NCBI GenBank assembly: GCA_022822625.1
Contig: JAJEAV010000062.1
Span: 1 to 47,153, forward strand
From: Gammaproteobacteria bacterium
GTDB taxonomy: Bacteria; Pseudomonadota; Gammaproteobacteria; Arenicellales; Poriferihabitantaceae
Direction: 5' to 3'
Length of the DNA: 47,153 nt
Positions 33,671 through 42,935 of this stretch are shown piece by piece. The notes under the pieces were generated by a model, which was not told where the DNA came from, searched no databases, and saw nothing but the letters and a program-made list of their open reading frames with translations. Position numbers and translations under genes: made by a program. Position 1 is the first letter of the stretch; each line of letters starts with the position of its first letter.

Positions 33671-34609
33671 ATGCCAGAGATCGAGGAAGTCGCAGTATTA
33701 GGTGCCGGGGTAATCGGCTCAAGCTGGGCCGCATTGTTCCTGTCGGCTGGAGTGCGTGTCCATGTCTATGATCCCGCACCGGGGAGCGAACAGCACTTGA
33801 AGGATTATATCGAGACAGCCTGGCCGACCCTTGAAGCACTCGACATGACCGAGCAAGGTAATCCGGATGCCTTGTATGTCCATACCCGTGCCAATCTGGC
33901 GGTCGAAAACGCACAATTTGTTCAGGAGTGTGTGCCGGAACGTCTTGAGTTGAAATTTGCCCTGTTCAAGGACATTGAAGCCCATCTCGCGCAAGATGCG
34001 GTCGTTGCTTCATCGTCTTCTGGATTGATGTTGAGCGAGATGCAGCGTGGGTGGCAAAATCCTTCCCGGCTTCTGCTCGGACACCCCTTTAATCCACCGC
34101 ATCTGATTCCTCTGGTGGAACTGTTGACCAATTCGGAAACTTCAGAGGGTGTTCTTGAGATTGCTGAACAGTTCTATAGACGGGTTGGCAAGATCACGAT
34201 TCGGATCAACCGGGAAGTTCCGGCACATGTTGCCAACCGGCTTCAGGCCGCTCTGTGGCGTGAGGCAATCAGCCTGGTCGAAAACGGGGTGGCTTCGGTT
34301 GAGGATATCGACAAGGCGGTCTGGGCGGGCCCCGGACTCAGGTGGGCAGCAATGGGTCCGCACATGCTGTTTCATCTCGGTGCTGGCCCGGGTGGTATCA
34401 GTGAGTTTTGCAGGCGGTATTCAGACAGTTTCAAACGATGGTGGGATGATCTTGGGGAAGTCGAGTTGACGGAAGATTTGGCCAAGACACTGTTTGATGG
34501 AGTCACTGAGGAAGGCAAGGGTGAGACCACGCAGGAGCTAAGTAGAAGGCGCGATGCAATGATCGTGGGGTATTTGCAAAGCCGAAGGCTTTGCGACCTG
34601 GTTGATTGA
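33671..34609 (+). CDS. 3-hydroxyacyl-CoA dehydrogenase family, L-carnitine dehydrogenase-like
   Basis: NAD-dependent dehydrogenase, 312 residues from ATG 33671; the open frame upstream lies inside the SDR gene. The NAD site is VAVLGAGVIGSSWAALFL, then YDPAPGSEQHLKDYIETAWP, the catalytic LLGHPFNPPHLIPLVEL, VPAHVANRLQAALWREAISL and GPGLRWAAMGPHMLFHL. The DPAPG...AWP and GLRW-x-x-MG segments recall bacterial L-carnitine 3-dehydrogenase (about 320 residues) and lambda-crystallin relatives rather than CoA-dependent FadB forms. Next to a BKACE gene it would make the 3-keto acid that BKACE cleaves. No betainyl-CoA thioesterase gene is visible in the operon. Confidence 0.87.
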   Translation: MPEIEEVAVLGAGVIGSSWAALFLSAGVRVHVYDPAPGSEQHLKDYIETAWPTLEALDMTEQGNPDALYVHTRANLAVENAQFVQECVPERLELKFALFKDIEAHLAQDAVVASSSSGLMLSEMQRGWQNPSRLLLGHPFNPPHLIPLVELLTNSETSEGVLEIAEQFYRRVGKITIRINREVPAHVANRLQAALWREAISLVENGVASVEDIDKAVWAGPGLRWAAMGPHMLFHLGAGPGGISEFCRRYSDSFKRWWDDLGEVELTEDLAKTLFDGVTEEGKGETTQELSRRRDAMIVGYLQSRRLCDLVD

Positions 34610-34733
34610 CCGTTGCGACCTGAAACCAGTAGTGATGACGTAAACCTGAAGCAGATAATATAGCCATGCCGTATCAGCCTCATGAATCGCAGGGCGTAAT
34701 TCCTGTAGTTGATGCGGAATCAGATAACACAGT

Positions 34734-35645
34734 ATGAGATACGATAATATACTTGAATGTATCGGCAAGACCCCTGTCGTGAGGCTGAATGAGCTTGGAC
34801 GTGATACCGGGGCCAATCTATGGGTCAAACTGGAAAGCTTTAATCCCGGTGGATCGGTCAAGGATCGCCCGGCACTTCGCATGATTGAAGATGCCGAAGC
34901 CGATGGTCGTCTGAGACCCGGAGACACCATTATCGAGCCTACCTCCGGAAATACCGGTATCGGCTTGGCCATGGTAGCTGCGGTCAAGGGTTACCGATCA
35001 ATATTCGTGATGTCCGAGGATATGAGTGAGGAGCGTAAGCTGATTCTCAGGATCTACGGTGGGGAGGTCATTCTCACTCCTGCCGAGAAAGGTACAGTGG
35101 GTGCCATTGAAGAGGCAAGACGGCTTGAGAGAGAGAAAGGTTATTTTTTTGTGGGGCAGCACTACAACCCATCCAACCCTCAATCACACGAACAGACAGC
35201 CGACGAGATCAAGAAGGATTTTGGTTCTGATCTGGCAGTCGTGATACTGACCACTGGAACCGGTGGAACGATTAGCGGCTTGTCCAGATTCCTGCGGCCC
35301 AGCAACCCTGATCTTGAAATTGTCGCCACAGAGCCTGCCGACTCGCCAATACTCAGTCAGGGCATAGCGTGCAAGCACAAGATCATGGGAACAGCACCCG
35401 GTTTCATACCTGATACGCTTGATATGAAATCGTTCGACCAGATCATTCCGGTCACCACTCGGCAGGCTTATGGCACGACTCGTGATCTCGCCGAGCGGGA
35501 GGGAATCCTTGCTGGAATCTCCTGTGGGGCCGCAACTTGGGGGATGCTGGAACTGGCTCGTTCCGGAAAATATCGGGACAAGAACCTGCTGGCGATTCTG
35601 GCGGATACGGGAGAGCGGTATTTGAGTACCGATGTCTGGGATTAA
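34734..35645 (+). CDS. cysK: Cysteine synthase (PLP-dependent, CysK/CysM family)
   Basis: Cytoplasmic beta-replacement enzyme making cysteine from an activated serine. The 303 residues include ESFNPGGSVKDRPALRM with PLP-binding Lys43, the phosphate/asparagine loop PTSGNTG at 70-75, VILTTGTGGTISGLSRFL and the final GISCGAATWG. The motif set fits CysK or CysM; the choice of donor (O-acetyl- or O-phosphoserine) cannot be settled by eye. It lies 124 bases after the catabolic operon and may be separately expressed. A 6-bp hairpin without a T tract follows the stop. Confidence 0.9.
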   Translation: MRYDNILECIGKTPVVRLNELGRDTGANLWVKLESFNPGGSVKDRPALRMIEDAEADGRLRPGDTIIEPTSGNTGIGLAMVAAVKGYRSIFVMSEDMSEERKLILRIYGGEVILTPAEKGTVGAIEEARRLEREKGYFFVGQHYNPSNPQSHEQTADEIKKDFGSDLAVVILTTGTGGTISGLSRFLRPSNPDLEIVATEPADSPILSQGIACKHKIMGTAPGFIPDTLDMKSFDQIIPVTTRQAYGTTRDLAEREGILAGISCGAATWGMLELARSGKYRDKNLLAILADTGERYLSTDVWD

Positions 35646-35655
35646 ACGGTTCTAG

Positions 35656-35672
35656 TGGGAGGGCATCTCCCA
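35656..35672. other. Small hairpin between convergent cysK and EamA gene
   Basis: TGGGAG (35656-35661) and CTCCCA (35667-35672) make a perfect 6-bp stem with a 5-base loop, 11 bases past the cysK stop. There is no T run on either side, so it is at best a weak or factor-assisted terminator for the convergent pair. Confidence 0.35.
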
Positions 35673-35719
35673 TCACGTCTATCCCGAGGAACTACTGTTT
35701 CATGAATGGGCCTGGCCAT

Positions 35720-36712
35720 TCAAAGAGGTCTTGAGGTCCGGGAGCGAACCTTTGCCATTTTCGGCGTCGATGTTCCCTTGACATTTTCACGCCATGCGGT
35801 AATTGCACCGGCTCCGGCGATCAACACCATTCCAACTATATCAAGTCCTCCGGGCCACTCATCGAAGATGACCTTGCTCCAGAGTGCGGCAAAAATCAGA
35901 TAGCTGAAATCCACCGGTGCCAGCCAGCTGCTTTCTGCAGTCTGGTAAGCCCGTCCAAGGCAGATATTCCCAGTGAGGTTAAGGATTGATGTAAGAATTA
36001 TCAGGGCCAGAATCCCGAGTGTTAGTTCTGGCCATCCTATCGCAACAAACGGCATTGCTGCTTGAATCGATAGCGGAAGCGGAAACAAGTTCAGCAGTGT
36101 GATTCCGGCAATTCCCGAGATGGTAAAGCCGACTGCAACAAAAAAGGCCAGGGTTAACGGGCTTTCGTGTCGACAGGCATGGCGGATGGTAATGATGTTT
36201 GCAGCATAGAAGAGGCCAGCGACAATCGGAAGCAGCTGGACGGTTGAAAAGTCATCATGCCAGGGTTCGAAGACGAGCAATGCACCCAGTAATCCAGCGC
36301 CCAGGGAACCGAGGCGCCATATGCCTATTTTTTCACCAAGCAAAGGGACGGCGAGTATGGTGACAAACAGGGGGTAGGTATAAAGTCCCGCGCCCATTTG
36401 AGACAGGGACAGGAAGGGTGCTCCGGAGAAGAAGCAAAACATCGTGCAAATCAAGAGAAAGGACCGGAGGCAGACAGCTCTCGGGTTTTGGGGGATCAGC
36501 AGGGCAAGTCCACCTCCAACCGCTGCAAGAATTACCGTAAAGATGATATTGCCTATGGAACGTACTGTCTGGATTTGCCAGAACGACGAATCGGAGGACA
36601 TCAGCTTGATTAGCGAATCCTGAAAGCCCAGAGTGAGTACTCCAACCAGCACCAGCCCTAATGCGAGAATGGGTCGATCCTCTCCGGATCGTTCAAAGAG
36701 AGGGATTTTCAT
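35720..36712 (-). CDS. EamA/DMT-superfamily transporter
   Basis: Inner-membrane drug/metabolite-type exporter, 330 residues with about ten hydrophobic helices in two EamA repeats. The first repeat begins LALGLVLVGVLTLGFQDSLI; the second ends with FAALWSKVIFDEWPGGLDIV, the usual EamA closing pattern, followed by a basic tail. Such proteins often export amino acids or small metabolites. The neighbouring cysteine synthase gives only a weak hint and no substrate is proposed. Confidence 0.88.
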   Translation of the reverse strand: MKIPLFERSGEDRPILALGLVLVGVLTLGFQDSLIKLMSSDSSFWQIQTVRSIGNIIFTVILAAVGGGLALLIPQNPRAVCLRSFLLICTMFCFFSGAPFLSLSQMGAGLYTYPLFVTILAVPLLGEKIGIWRLGSLGAGLLGALLVFEPWHDDFSTVQLLPIVAGLFYAANIITIRHACRHESPLTLAFFVAVGFTISGIAGITLLNLFPLPLSIQAAMPFVAIGWPELTLGILALIILTSILNLTGNICLGRAYQTAESSWLAPVDFSYLIFAALWSKVIFDEWPGGLDIVGMVLIAGAGAITAWRENVKGTSTPKMAKVRSRTSRPL

Positions 36713-37265
36713 GTCGATAAAGAGGTGGAGTTCGTTTTGGTAGGGGCTGCATCATGCAAATCTGAAGATTGGATAGCGTATCCGAAGTCTACAGAATCTG
36801 GTCACGAATCAAATGCGCCAATTCCAGTCATGAAGTGGAAAATCCCGACAAGTCGGGAGTGATTCTGGTAGTTGTCTAACTGGTATAACCGAGTATATAT
36901 GCTACATGTAATTGTAAATCGGATTCACGTGATAGCGACACGAACAGGTGCAATCCGGAGCGGTATTGCAGCCCCGGTTCCATTCCTTTATAGTGGAATT
37001 GAGGATTGAGGAATGACCGAAATTCCGTAGTATTTGCCAAGGCTTGGTGAAAGATTTCAAGATGGCTTGATCTCAACAACGCTACGATTGCAGCTATTCC
37101 ATTCTTACAACTACTGATACAATCTCAGTCAATTCGTCCCATGCAACCAATATCGAAAACTGCCCGGAAAAAGATCACTGCCGGGTCTTTTCGGAATACT
37201 CCGGGAAAACACCCGGCTGCTTCGAAATTCAGGTGCATAGACTCAAAGTTTTTGTGGAAATAGCA
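36713..37265. other. Gene-free interval between EamA gene and moaC
   Basis: No gene is recognised in these ~550 bases. A near-perfect palindrome (CCCGAC AA GTCGGG, 36845-36858) is followed on the minus strand by ATTTTCC and could end a leftward transcript. Two compact hairpins occur close to moaC (37163-37216, separate entry). Confidence 0.5.
37163..37216 (+). promoter_or_regulatory. Paired hairpins in the moaC leader
   Basis: CCCGG (37163-37167) pairs with CCGGG (37181-37185), and CCGGG (37201-37205) pairs with CCCGG (37212-37216). The four arms are mutually complementary, so alternative pairings are possible. They lie 50-100 bases before the moaC start. Leaders of molybdenum-cofactor genes can carry the Moco RNA motif, but the known consensus is not evident here, so only a structured leader is claimed. 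Confidence 0.35.
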
Positions 37266-37760
37266 ATGATCGAGACAAAGTTGACTCATTTGACCCAGGA
37301 CGGTGAAGTGCACATGGTTGATGTCGGAGGAAAGAAGGAGACAGAGCGCATTGCGATAGCCGAAGGTCGGATCAACATGTCCACCGAAACACTCGAGTTG
37401 CTCAAGTCCGCAAGAACCAAAAAGGGTGATGTGCTGGCTGTAGCCCGCATCGCAGGCATTATGGCCGCCAAGAAAACTGCCGAATTGATTCCCCTGTGCC
37501 ATCCCTTGATGCTTACCAATGTCGATATTTTGCTGGATCTGGATGAAAGTCGTCTATCCGTAATCTGTCGGGCCACCGCACGAACGACTGAGCGGACAGG
37601 AGTAGAAATGGAAGCCCTGGTTGCCGTTCAGGTTGCTCTTTTGACGGTGTATGACATGTGCAAGTCATCAGACCGCGGTATGGAGATTAGCGGTGTACGA
37701 CTGATACACAAGGCAGGAGGAAAATCCGGAGAATGGAATCGGGACGATTCCGATCACTGA
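37266..37760 (+). CDS. moaC: Cyclic pyranopterin monophosphate synthase MoaC
   Basis: Enzyme of the first stage of molybdenum cofactor synthesis. ATG 37266 gives 164 residues (E. coli MoaC about 160); the upstream in-frame extension is not conserved. Family motifs are [14 protein letters not shown], the [15 protein letters not shown] active-site block, [20 protein letters not shown] and [10 protein letters not shown]. It is followed 3 bases later by moeA, forming a cofactor operon. Confidence 0.95.
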   Translation: MIETKLTHLTQDGEVHMVDVGGKKETERIAIAEGRINMSTETLELLKSARTKKGDVLAVARIAGIMAAKKTAELIPLCHPLMLTNVDILLDLDESRLSVICRATARTTERTGVEMEALVAVQVALLTVYDMCKSSDRGMEISGVRLIHKAGGKSGEWNRDDSDH

Positions 37761-37763
37761 CCC

Positions 37764-39020
37764 ATGAACGATAAGCCGGACGTATTTTCCTGTGATGTCG
37801 ATACTGCCTCAATTACCGTGGCCGAGGCCTTGGCACGCATTATGCAGACAGTCGAACCCATAAAGGGGCATGAAACCGTTCCGCTTGTATCAGCCTTGGG
37901 CCGGGTCGTCAGGGATGATATTGCCAGTCCTGCCGACGTGCCAAACCACACCAATTCTGCAATGGATGGTTATGCGTTTCGCGGGTCCGATCTGCCGACC
38001 TCCGGTGAGAAGCAATTCCGGGTTGCTGGAACCGCTCTGGCTGGTGCTCCATACCATGGTCATGTGAACACCGGTGAATGTGTTCGGATTATGACCGGCG
38101 CAGTCATGCCGGCTGGTACCGATTCAGTGGTAATGCAGGAACGTGTGCAGGTGGACTCCGATGAAATCATGGTGGGTTCCGGGGAAAAGATTGGTGCCAA
38201 TGTCCGACATGCCGGCGAAGATATGCGTTTGGGTGATGTTGTGGTCAGAAAAGGTACCCGAATCGGAGCATCACAGCTTGGTCTTCTGGCTTCACTGGGT
38301 CTTCCACAGGTCAGGGTGATTCAGAGGCCGCGGGTCGCCTATTTTTCGAATGGCGATGAACTTCGTGCAGTCGGAACACCGCTTGCATTGGGCGAGGTCT
38401 ATGACTCGAACCGATATACATTATTTTCAATGCTGAATGGCCTTGGTGTAGAGACTATCGATCTGGGTGTGGTTCGGGATGATCCGGATATGATTGCAAA
38501 CGTCATACGGGAAGCTACTCATGAAGCTGATCTCATTATCTCGACAGCCGGAGCATCGGTTGGTGATGCAGATTATATTCGAGACATACTAAGCCGGCTC
38601 GGTCAAGTGGCATTCTGGAAAGTTGCAGTCAAGCCTGGACGTCCTCTTTCTTTCGGAAAACTGGGTGAGTCCTTGTTTTTCGGATTGCCAGGCAACCCGG
38701 TATCGGTGATGGTGACCTTTCAGGTTTTTGTAAAACGAGCCATCTCGAAACTGGCAGGAGAATCGAAATTTTCGGAACCGAGACTGTTCATGAAAACCGT
38801 TTCGGATTTGAGAAAAAGGCCAGGCAGGATGGAGTACCAACGGGGCATTATGTCTGTTGATGCATCCGGTGAAGCAGTTGTTTCATCAACTGGAGAACAG
38901 GGATCAGGAATATTGAGTTCCATGAGTCAGGCAAACTGCTTTATCATTCTTCCGGATGATTCAGATGGGGCAAAGGCCGGAGACCGGGTCGAGGTCCAAC
39001 CTCTCCCGAGCGGTATTTGA
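37764..39020 (+). CDS. moeA: Molybdopterin molybdenumtransferase MoeA
   Basis: Inserts molybdate into adenylylated molybdopterin. The 418 residues match the family. Landmarks: VPNHTNSAMDGYAFR, IMTGAVMPAGTDSVVMQE, YFSNGDELRAVG, the Gephyrin/MoeA core STAGASVGDADYIRD, and the LFFGLPGNPVSVMVTF motif, with a beta-barrel C-terminal domain. Coupled to moaC. Molybdoenzymes that would use the cofactor are not visible in the window. Confidence 0.95.
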   Translation: MNDKPDVFSCDVDTASITVAEALARIMQTVEPIKGHETVPLVSALGRVVRDDIASPADVPNHTNSAMDGYAFRGSDLPTSGEKQFRVAGTALAGAPYHGHVNTGECVRIMTGAVMPAGTDSVVMQERVQVDSDEIMVGSGEKIGANVRHAGEDMRLGDVVVRKGTRIGASQLGLLASLGLPQVRVIQRPRVAYFSNGDELRAVGTPLALGEVYDSNRYTLFSMLNGLGVETIDLGVVRDDPDMIANVIREATHEADLIISTAGASVGDADYIRDILSRLGQVAFWKVAVKPGRPLSFGKLGESLFFGLPGNPVSVMVTFQVFVKRAISKLAGESKFSEPRLFMKTVSDLRKRPGRMEYQRGIMSVDASGEAVVSSTGEQGSGILSSMSQANCFIILPDDSDGAKAGDRVEVQPLPSGI

Positions 39021-39056
39021 ATGGCGTACATCTGAATCCGGGAGTCCTTTCGATTG

Positions 39057-39668
39057 ATGAGTGAAATTATCGCACAATCGGTAGCTAATTCGGATATTAC
39101 CCGCTGGAACCTCAAGTATCAGAAGGGTCAGTCAAGGCAGGTCGGGCCCCGGGGGGAACCTGAATTAATTGCGCTGACTGGCCTACTGGATAATCAGGGA
39201 CTGGCTCTCGATATGGCGGCTGGTCGTGGTCGAACTGCACTGTACCTTGCTGAACTTGGCTATCGGGTTATTGCCTGTGACGGAGCCGAGACCGCTCTTG
39301 CAGGCTGCTCGAGGTTCGCAAGGAACCGTGGTCTCAATGTTTCCTGCATGGTCTGTGATCTTGATACCTATCGATTCAGTGCGGGCCTGTTCGATTTACT
39401 GGTAGTGGTTCGTTATCTCAATCGAAGCCTGTTGCCGATTCTGCCTGACTGGATTCGTCCGAATGGATGGCTGTTTTATAAGACGTTCAACAGCCGGTTT
39501 CTGAAGACCAACCCCGGATTCAATCCCGACTATACGGTTCAGCCCGGAGAATTGGACCGGATATTTTCCGAACTTGATATACATGCTTCCGATATTGAGG
39601 GCGGGGAACTGGTTTCGGATGAGAGAATGAGTTTCGTATTTGCCCGAAAGCCGCCAGACAACGACTGA
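39057..39668 (+). CDS. SAM-dependent methyltransferase, class I
   Basis: Small cytoplasmic methyltransferase of 203 residues. SAM-binding motif I is LDMAAGRGRTALYLAELGYR followed by the acidic VIACDGAE, then VCDLDTYRF and FDLLVVVRYLNRSLLPIL as motifs II/III. It resembles TehB-like and other small metabolite methyltransferases; the substrate is unknown. It follows moeA by 36 bases in the same direction and may belong to that transcript. An in-frame TTG directly precedes the chosen ATG. Confidence 0.85.
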   Translation: MSEIIAQSVANSDITRWNLKYQKGQSRQVGPRGEPELIALTGLLDNQGLALDMAAGRGRTALYLAELGYRVIACDGAETALAGCSRFARNRGLNVSCMVCDLDTYRFSAGLFDLLVVVRYLNRSLLPILPDWIRPNGWLFYKTFNSRFLKTNPGFNPDYTVQPGELDRIFSELDIHASDIEGGELVSDERMSFVFARKPPDND

Positions 39669-39774
39669 TCGCAATTATTCCCAGGATCCGGAGTCGGTCG
39701 GCTTCATGGCATTGAGTTTCCGGTAAAAGAGAAGCCCGGATTGATGATTCAATCGACACGCAAGCTTCATCCGT

Positions 39775-40977
39775 TCATGCCGGGGTAGTTGCGAGCCGGT
39801 CACGCCTCAGGATGAATCCCACAATCATGAGATTGACAATATTGAATGCGATTGCATTCATGAACGATGCGGTATATGAACCGGTCAGGTCAAACAAAAT
39901 ACCGGCCATCCATCCTCCGAGCGCCATCCCCAGAATAGTAAATACGAAAACCAGCCCGATCCGTGTACCTGCTTCGGATGGTCGGAAAAACCGACGAATC
40001 ATGATTGCATATGATGGAACTATGCCACCCTGTGACAGTCCAAAAGCGATTGAAGCCAGATATAGGCCGGTCAGACCGTCAACGAACAGAAATGCTGCCA
40101 GTACAGCCATCTGGAGAAATGATCCCAAGGCAAGTGTACGGGTGCCTCCAATTCGATCAGAAAGCATGCCGGAGCCGATGCGGCTGATAATTCCACAGCC
40201 GAGCATCAGGGCAAGCATGCTGGCCCCGTCCTGCGCAGTGAAACCGAGGTCAATGGAATGTGGAACAATATGAATCTGAGGCATCGACATGGCTACGCAA
40301 CAACCAATGCCGGCACAGCAAACCAGACTTTGCAAACTGCGTTTGGACATGCCAAGTGGTACATTCCAGCGACTTCTTGTCCCTTCACCTGGCTCTTCCT
40401 GGCTCATCACGGGCTTTCGGAGATAGATCAGAGACAATACGGGCATGATCAGTACGCACAACACTGACAACTGCCTTAATGATTCCCGCCATCCATATGC
40501 ATCAATCCAGTCTTGCAAGATCAGTGGCCAGACTGCTCCGGCAAGATAACTTCCGGAAATCACGATGCCAACGGCAAGACCCTTGCGGTCCTCAAACCAT
40601 TGCGATATGTCCGCAACCAACGGGCCAAACGAGAAGCTGCCGCCCAATAAGCCGCAAAAGAACAACAGGATTAGGCTGAATGGCAAAAGCGAATGGCTAT
40701 TTGAGGCCAAATAAAGTCCGAGCGGAAAGCATGCGCTTGCAGTGACACACAATGGAAACAGCCCCCACCTATCCATTATTCTGCCGAGCAGTACATTGCC
40801 AACACCAAAGCCGATCATGTAAAAGGTGTAGGGTAAAGAGGCATCTCCTCGACCGATCTCAAATTCTGCGGAGACCGGGCCGAGCATCATGATTGGCACA
40901 TACATGCCGGATAAGGCAATGGTCATCAAAACCAACGAATTAATGACCCGAAATACCGAAAAATAGGAAACTTTCAT
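39775..40977 (-). CDS. MFS transporter (monocarboxylate/oxalate-formate-type)
   Basis: Inner-membrane carrier of 400 residues with about twelve helices. The first half has YTFYMIGFGVGNVLLGRIMD followed by RWGLFPL (MFS motif A region) and the second half GCGIISRIGSGMLSDRIGGT, the corresponding repeat. The overall look is of the OFA/monocarboxylate subgroup, which moves small organic acids with protons. Substrate unknown. It runs leftward, convergent with the methyltransferase gene. Confidence 0.87.
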   Translation of the reverse strand: MKVSYFSVFRVINSLVLMTIALSGMYVPIMMLGPVSAEFEIGRGDASLPYTFYMIGFGVGNVLLGRIMDRWGLFPLCVTASACFPLGLYLASNSHSLLPFSLILLFFCGLLGGSFSFGPLVADISQWFEDRKGLAVGIVISGSYLAGAVWPLILQDWIDAYGWRESLRQLSVLCVLIMPVLSLIYLRKPVMSQEEPGEGTRSRWNVPLGMSKRSLQSLVCCAGIGCCVAMSMPQIHIVPHSIDLGFTAQDGASMLALMLGCGIISRIGSGMLSDRIGGTRTLALGSFLQMAVLAAFLFVDGLTGLYLASIAFGLSQGGIVPSYAIMIRRFFRPSEAGTRIGLVFVFTILGMALGGWMAGILFDLTGSYTASFMNAIAFNIVNLMIVGFILRRDRLATTPA

Positions 40978-41266
40978 GTACAGTTGCCCTGTCCGATCGA
41001 GGTTCTGTAATCGCAGCTTTCAGTCCGGTGTACGGCCGAACGATATCCGACATATTCATAGGTAGTCAAAATGGCAACCCTTATCCTTGATAGGGGCCAT
41101 GCAGTTCGGACTGGAATTCGTGTTTTTCGGCACAATCCTGAAAAACTTCCAATCGTATATGCCCGGTGGCGAAGCATCAAAACAGTATTCCCCAAATTGA
41201 CTTCAATAGAGGGTTCGAAAAATCCGACAGATGATTGCCGTGCAAATGGAATAAGTAGATGTTGAG

Positions 41267-42604
41267 TCAGGATTTCCCGGATACGGATTCCGAGTCCAGT
41301 TTTCTGAGAGCCGTTATCTTTTCCCGGATGCGGATTTCGAGTCCTCGGTCGACCGGGTGATAGAATGTTTTCCGACCCATGCCTTCCGGGAAATAATTCT
41401 CGCCGGCCGCGTATCCCCCGGGTTCGTCATGTGCATAGCGATAGTTTTTTCCATAGTCTAGTGATTTCATTAATTTGGTGGGAGCGTTACGCAGATGGTT
41501 CGGCACTTCCATAGAGGCAGTTTCAGCCGCAGATTTTGCTGCCTCATTGAAGGCGGTATAGACGGCATTGCTCTTTGCGGCTATGGTGAGATAGACAACT
41601 GCCTGAGCAATGGCCAAAGGTCCCTCTGGGTCACCCAGACGGGTTTGCACATCCCAGGCATCCAGAGCCAGCCGAAGAGCTCGTGGATCGGCATTGCCGA
41701 TGTCTTCCGAGGCCATTCGAACTACCCGTCTGGCAATGTAGACTGGATCACAGCCTGCATTGAGCATTCGACAAAGCCAGTATAGGGCAGCATCTGGATC
41801 GGATCCACGCACCGACTTGTGCAAAGCCGATATTTGGTCGTAGAAATAATCTCCCCGCTTGTCAAACCGTCCGGTTAATCCTCCCGCCATGATTTCGCTG
41901 ATCAGGGATTGTGTAATGTTGCCGTCTTCTGCCAGATCGGAAGCGATCTCCAGAATATTCAGGGCGGATCGTGCATCACCATTTGCAAAATGTGCAAGGC
42001 TTGAAATGGCTTCATCTGGAATCTTCAGATTGAGTTGTCCGAGCCCCGCCTCGCGATCATGCAGGGCCCGGCTAATGAGGTTGGTGATATCGTCTTCCGA
42101 TAATGACTTGAGGAGGTAGACGCGCAGTCGCGAGAGGAGCGCATTGTTCAGTTCGAAAGACGGGTTTTCGGTAGTTGCGCCGATGAAGATAATGGTTCCA
42201 TCTTCGATATGCGGCAAAAACGCATCTTGTTGGGATTTGTTGAAGCGATGGACTTCATCGACAAACAGCACGGTTTTTGTTTGTTCTGTATCCAGCAGGA
42301 TGCGTGCTGTTGTGACCACCTCCCGAATTTCCTTGACGCCACTCAATACGGCCGAGATAGCCACAAACTCGGCATTGCCATAATTTGCAATGATTCTCGC
42401 CAGAGTGGTTTTGCCGGTACCCGGTGGTCCCCAGAACACCAAGGAGTGGATCATTCCGCTACGGATGGATTGATAGAGTGGCTTGTCAGGTTCCAGAATG
42501 TGCTGTTGCCCGGAAACATCATCAATGGATGATGGGCGCATTCGATCGGCCAATGGGCGGTATGCGTTTTTCATTGTGTCTGGTTTTTCGAAAGACTGGG
42601 TCAC
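41267..42604 (-). CDS. rarA: Replication-associated recombination protein A (RarA/MgsA)
   Basis: AAA+ ATPase that acts at stalled replication forks, 445 residues. Walker A is VFWGPPGTGKTTLARIIA, Walker B is VLFVDEVHRFNKSQQDAFLP, sensor 1 is FIGATTENPSFELNNALLSR, and the C-terminal MgsA domain ends with GRKTFYHPVDRGLEIRIREK. GTG 42604 is taken as start because AGGAG lies 12 bases upstream; ATG 42574, ten codons later, is an alternative without a ribosome site. Confidence 0.94.
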   Translation of the reverse strand: MTQSFEKPDTMKNAYRPLADRMRPSSIDDVSGQQHILEPDKPLYQSIRSGMIHSLVFWGPPGTGKTTLARIIANYGNAEFVAISAVLSGVKEIREVVTTARILLDTEQTKTVLFVDEVHRFNKSQQDAFLPHIEDGTIIFIGATTENPSFELNNALLSRLRVYLLKSLSEDDITNLISRALHDREAGLGQLNLKIPDEAISSLAHFANGDARSALNILEIASDLAEDGNITQSLISEIMAGGLTGRFDKRGDYFYDQISALHKSVRGSDPDAALYWLCRMLNAGCDPVYIARRVVRMASEDIGNADPRALRLALDAWDVQTRLGDPEGPLAIAQAVVYLTIAAKSNAVYTAFNEAAKSAAETASMEVPNHLRNAPTKLMKSLDYGKNYRYAHDEPGGYAAGENYFPEGMGRKTFYHPVDRGLEIRIREKITALRKLDSESVSGKS

Positions 42605-42935
42605 AATGAATTTACTCTCCTGACGGGCCGATCAGAAACCATCCGTATAGGGGGGCGAATCCCCAGCCCTGTTCCGAGTGGTCGTCATGCCGGAACACCC
42701 TCGGCAACCCTCATCGTCGCCGCTGAGGACACGGCAGGTGTTGATACGGTAACAATGGCCAGAGGTCGCATATAGGGGGATCTTTGGAATTTCGCTTCAG
42801 TCTATCGGGATTCTAATGCAAACAATTCCCATTCACCAATGCCGGTCTGAAAAACAGCGAATATGGATACGGATATCATCTGTCGCCTGGCAAGATTTCG
42901 GGTATAGTGTGGTCTCATTCTTCAGATGTGGCGGG
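42605..42935. other. Divergent interval between rarA and an MFS gene
   Basis: No gene is seen. A TATAGT hexamer at 42903-42908, about 27 bases before the MFS start, could be a -10 box for the rightward gene, with only a poor -35 (CTGTCG) 17 bases upstream. The rarA side has its ribosome site at about 42617-42621. The remainder has no recognisable structure. Confidence 0.45.

Noticed and set aside
36845..36858. Terminator of a gene between EamA and moaC
   Set aside because: The palindrome has a T-rich side only on the minus strand, and no leftward gene lies upstream of it in that direction.
41071..41265. Short rightward open frame between the MFS gene and rarA
   Set aside because: 64 codons without ribosome site or recognisable features; it probably arises by chance.
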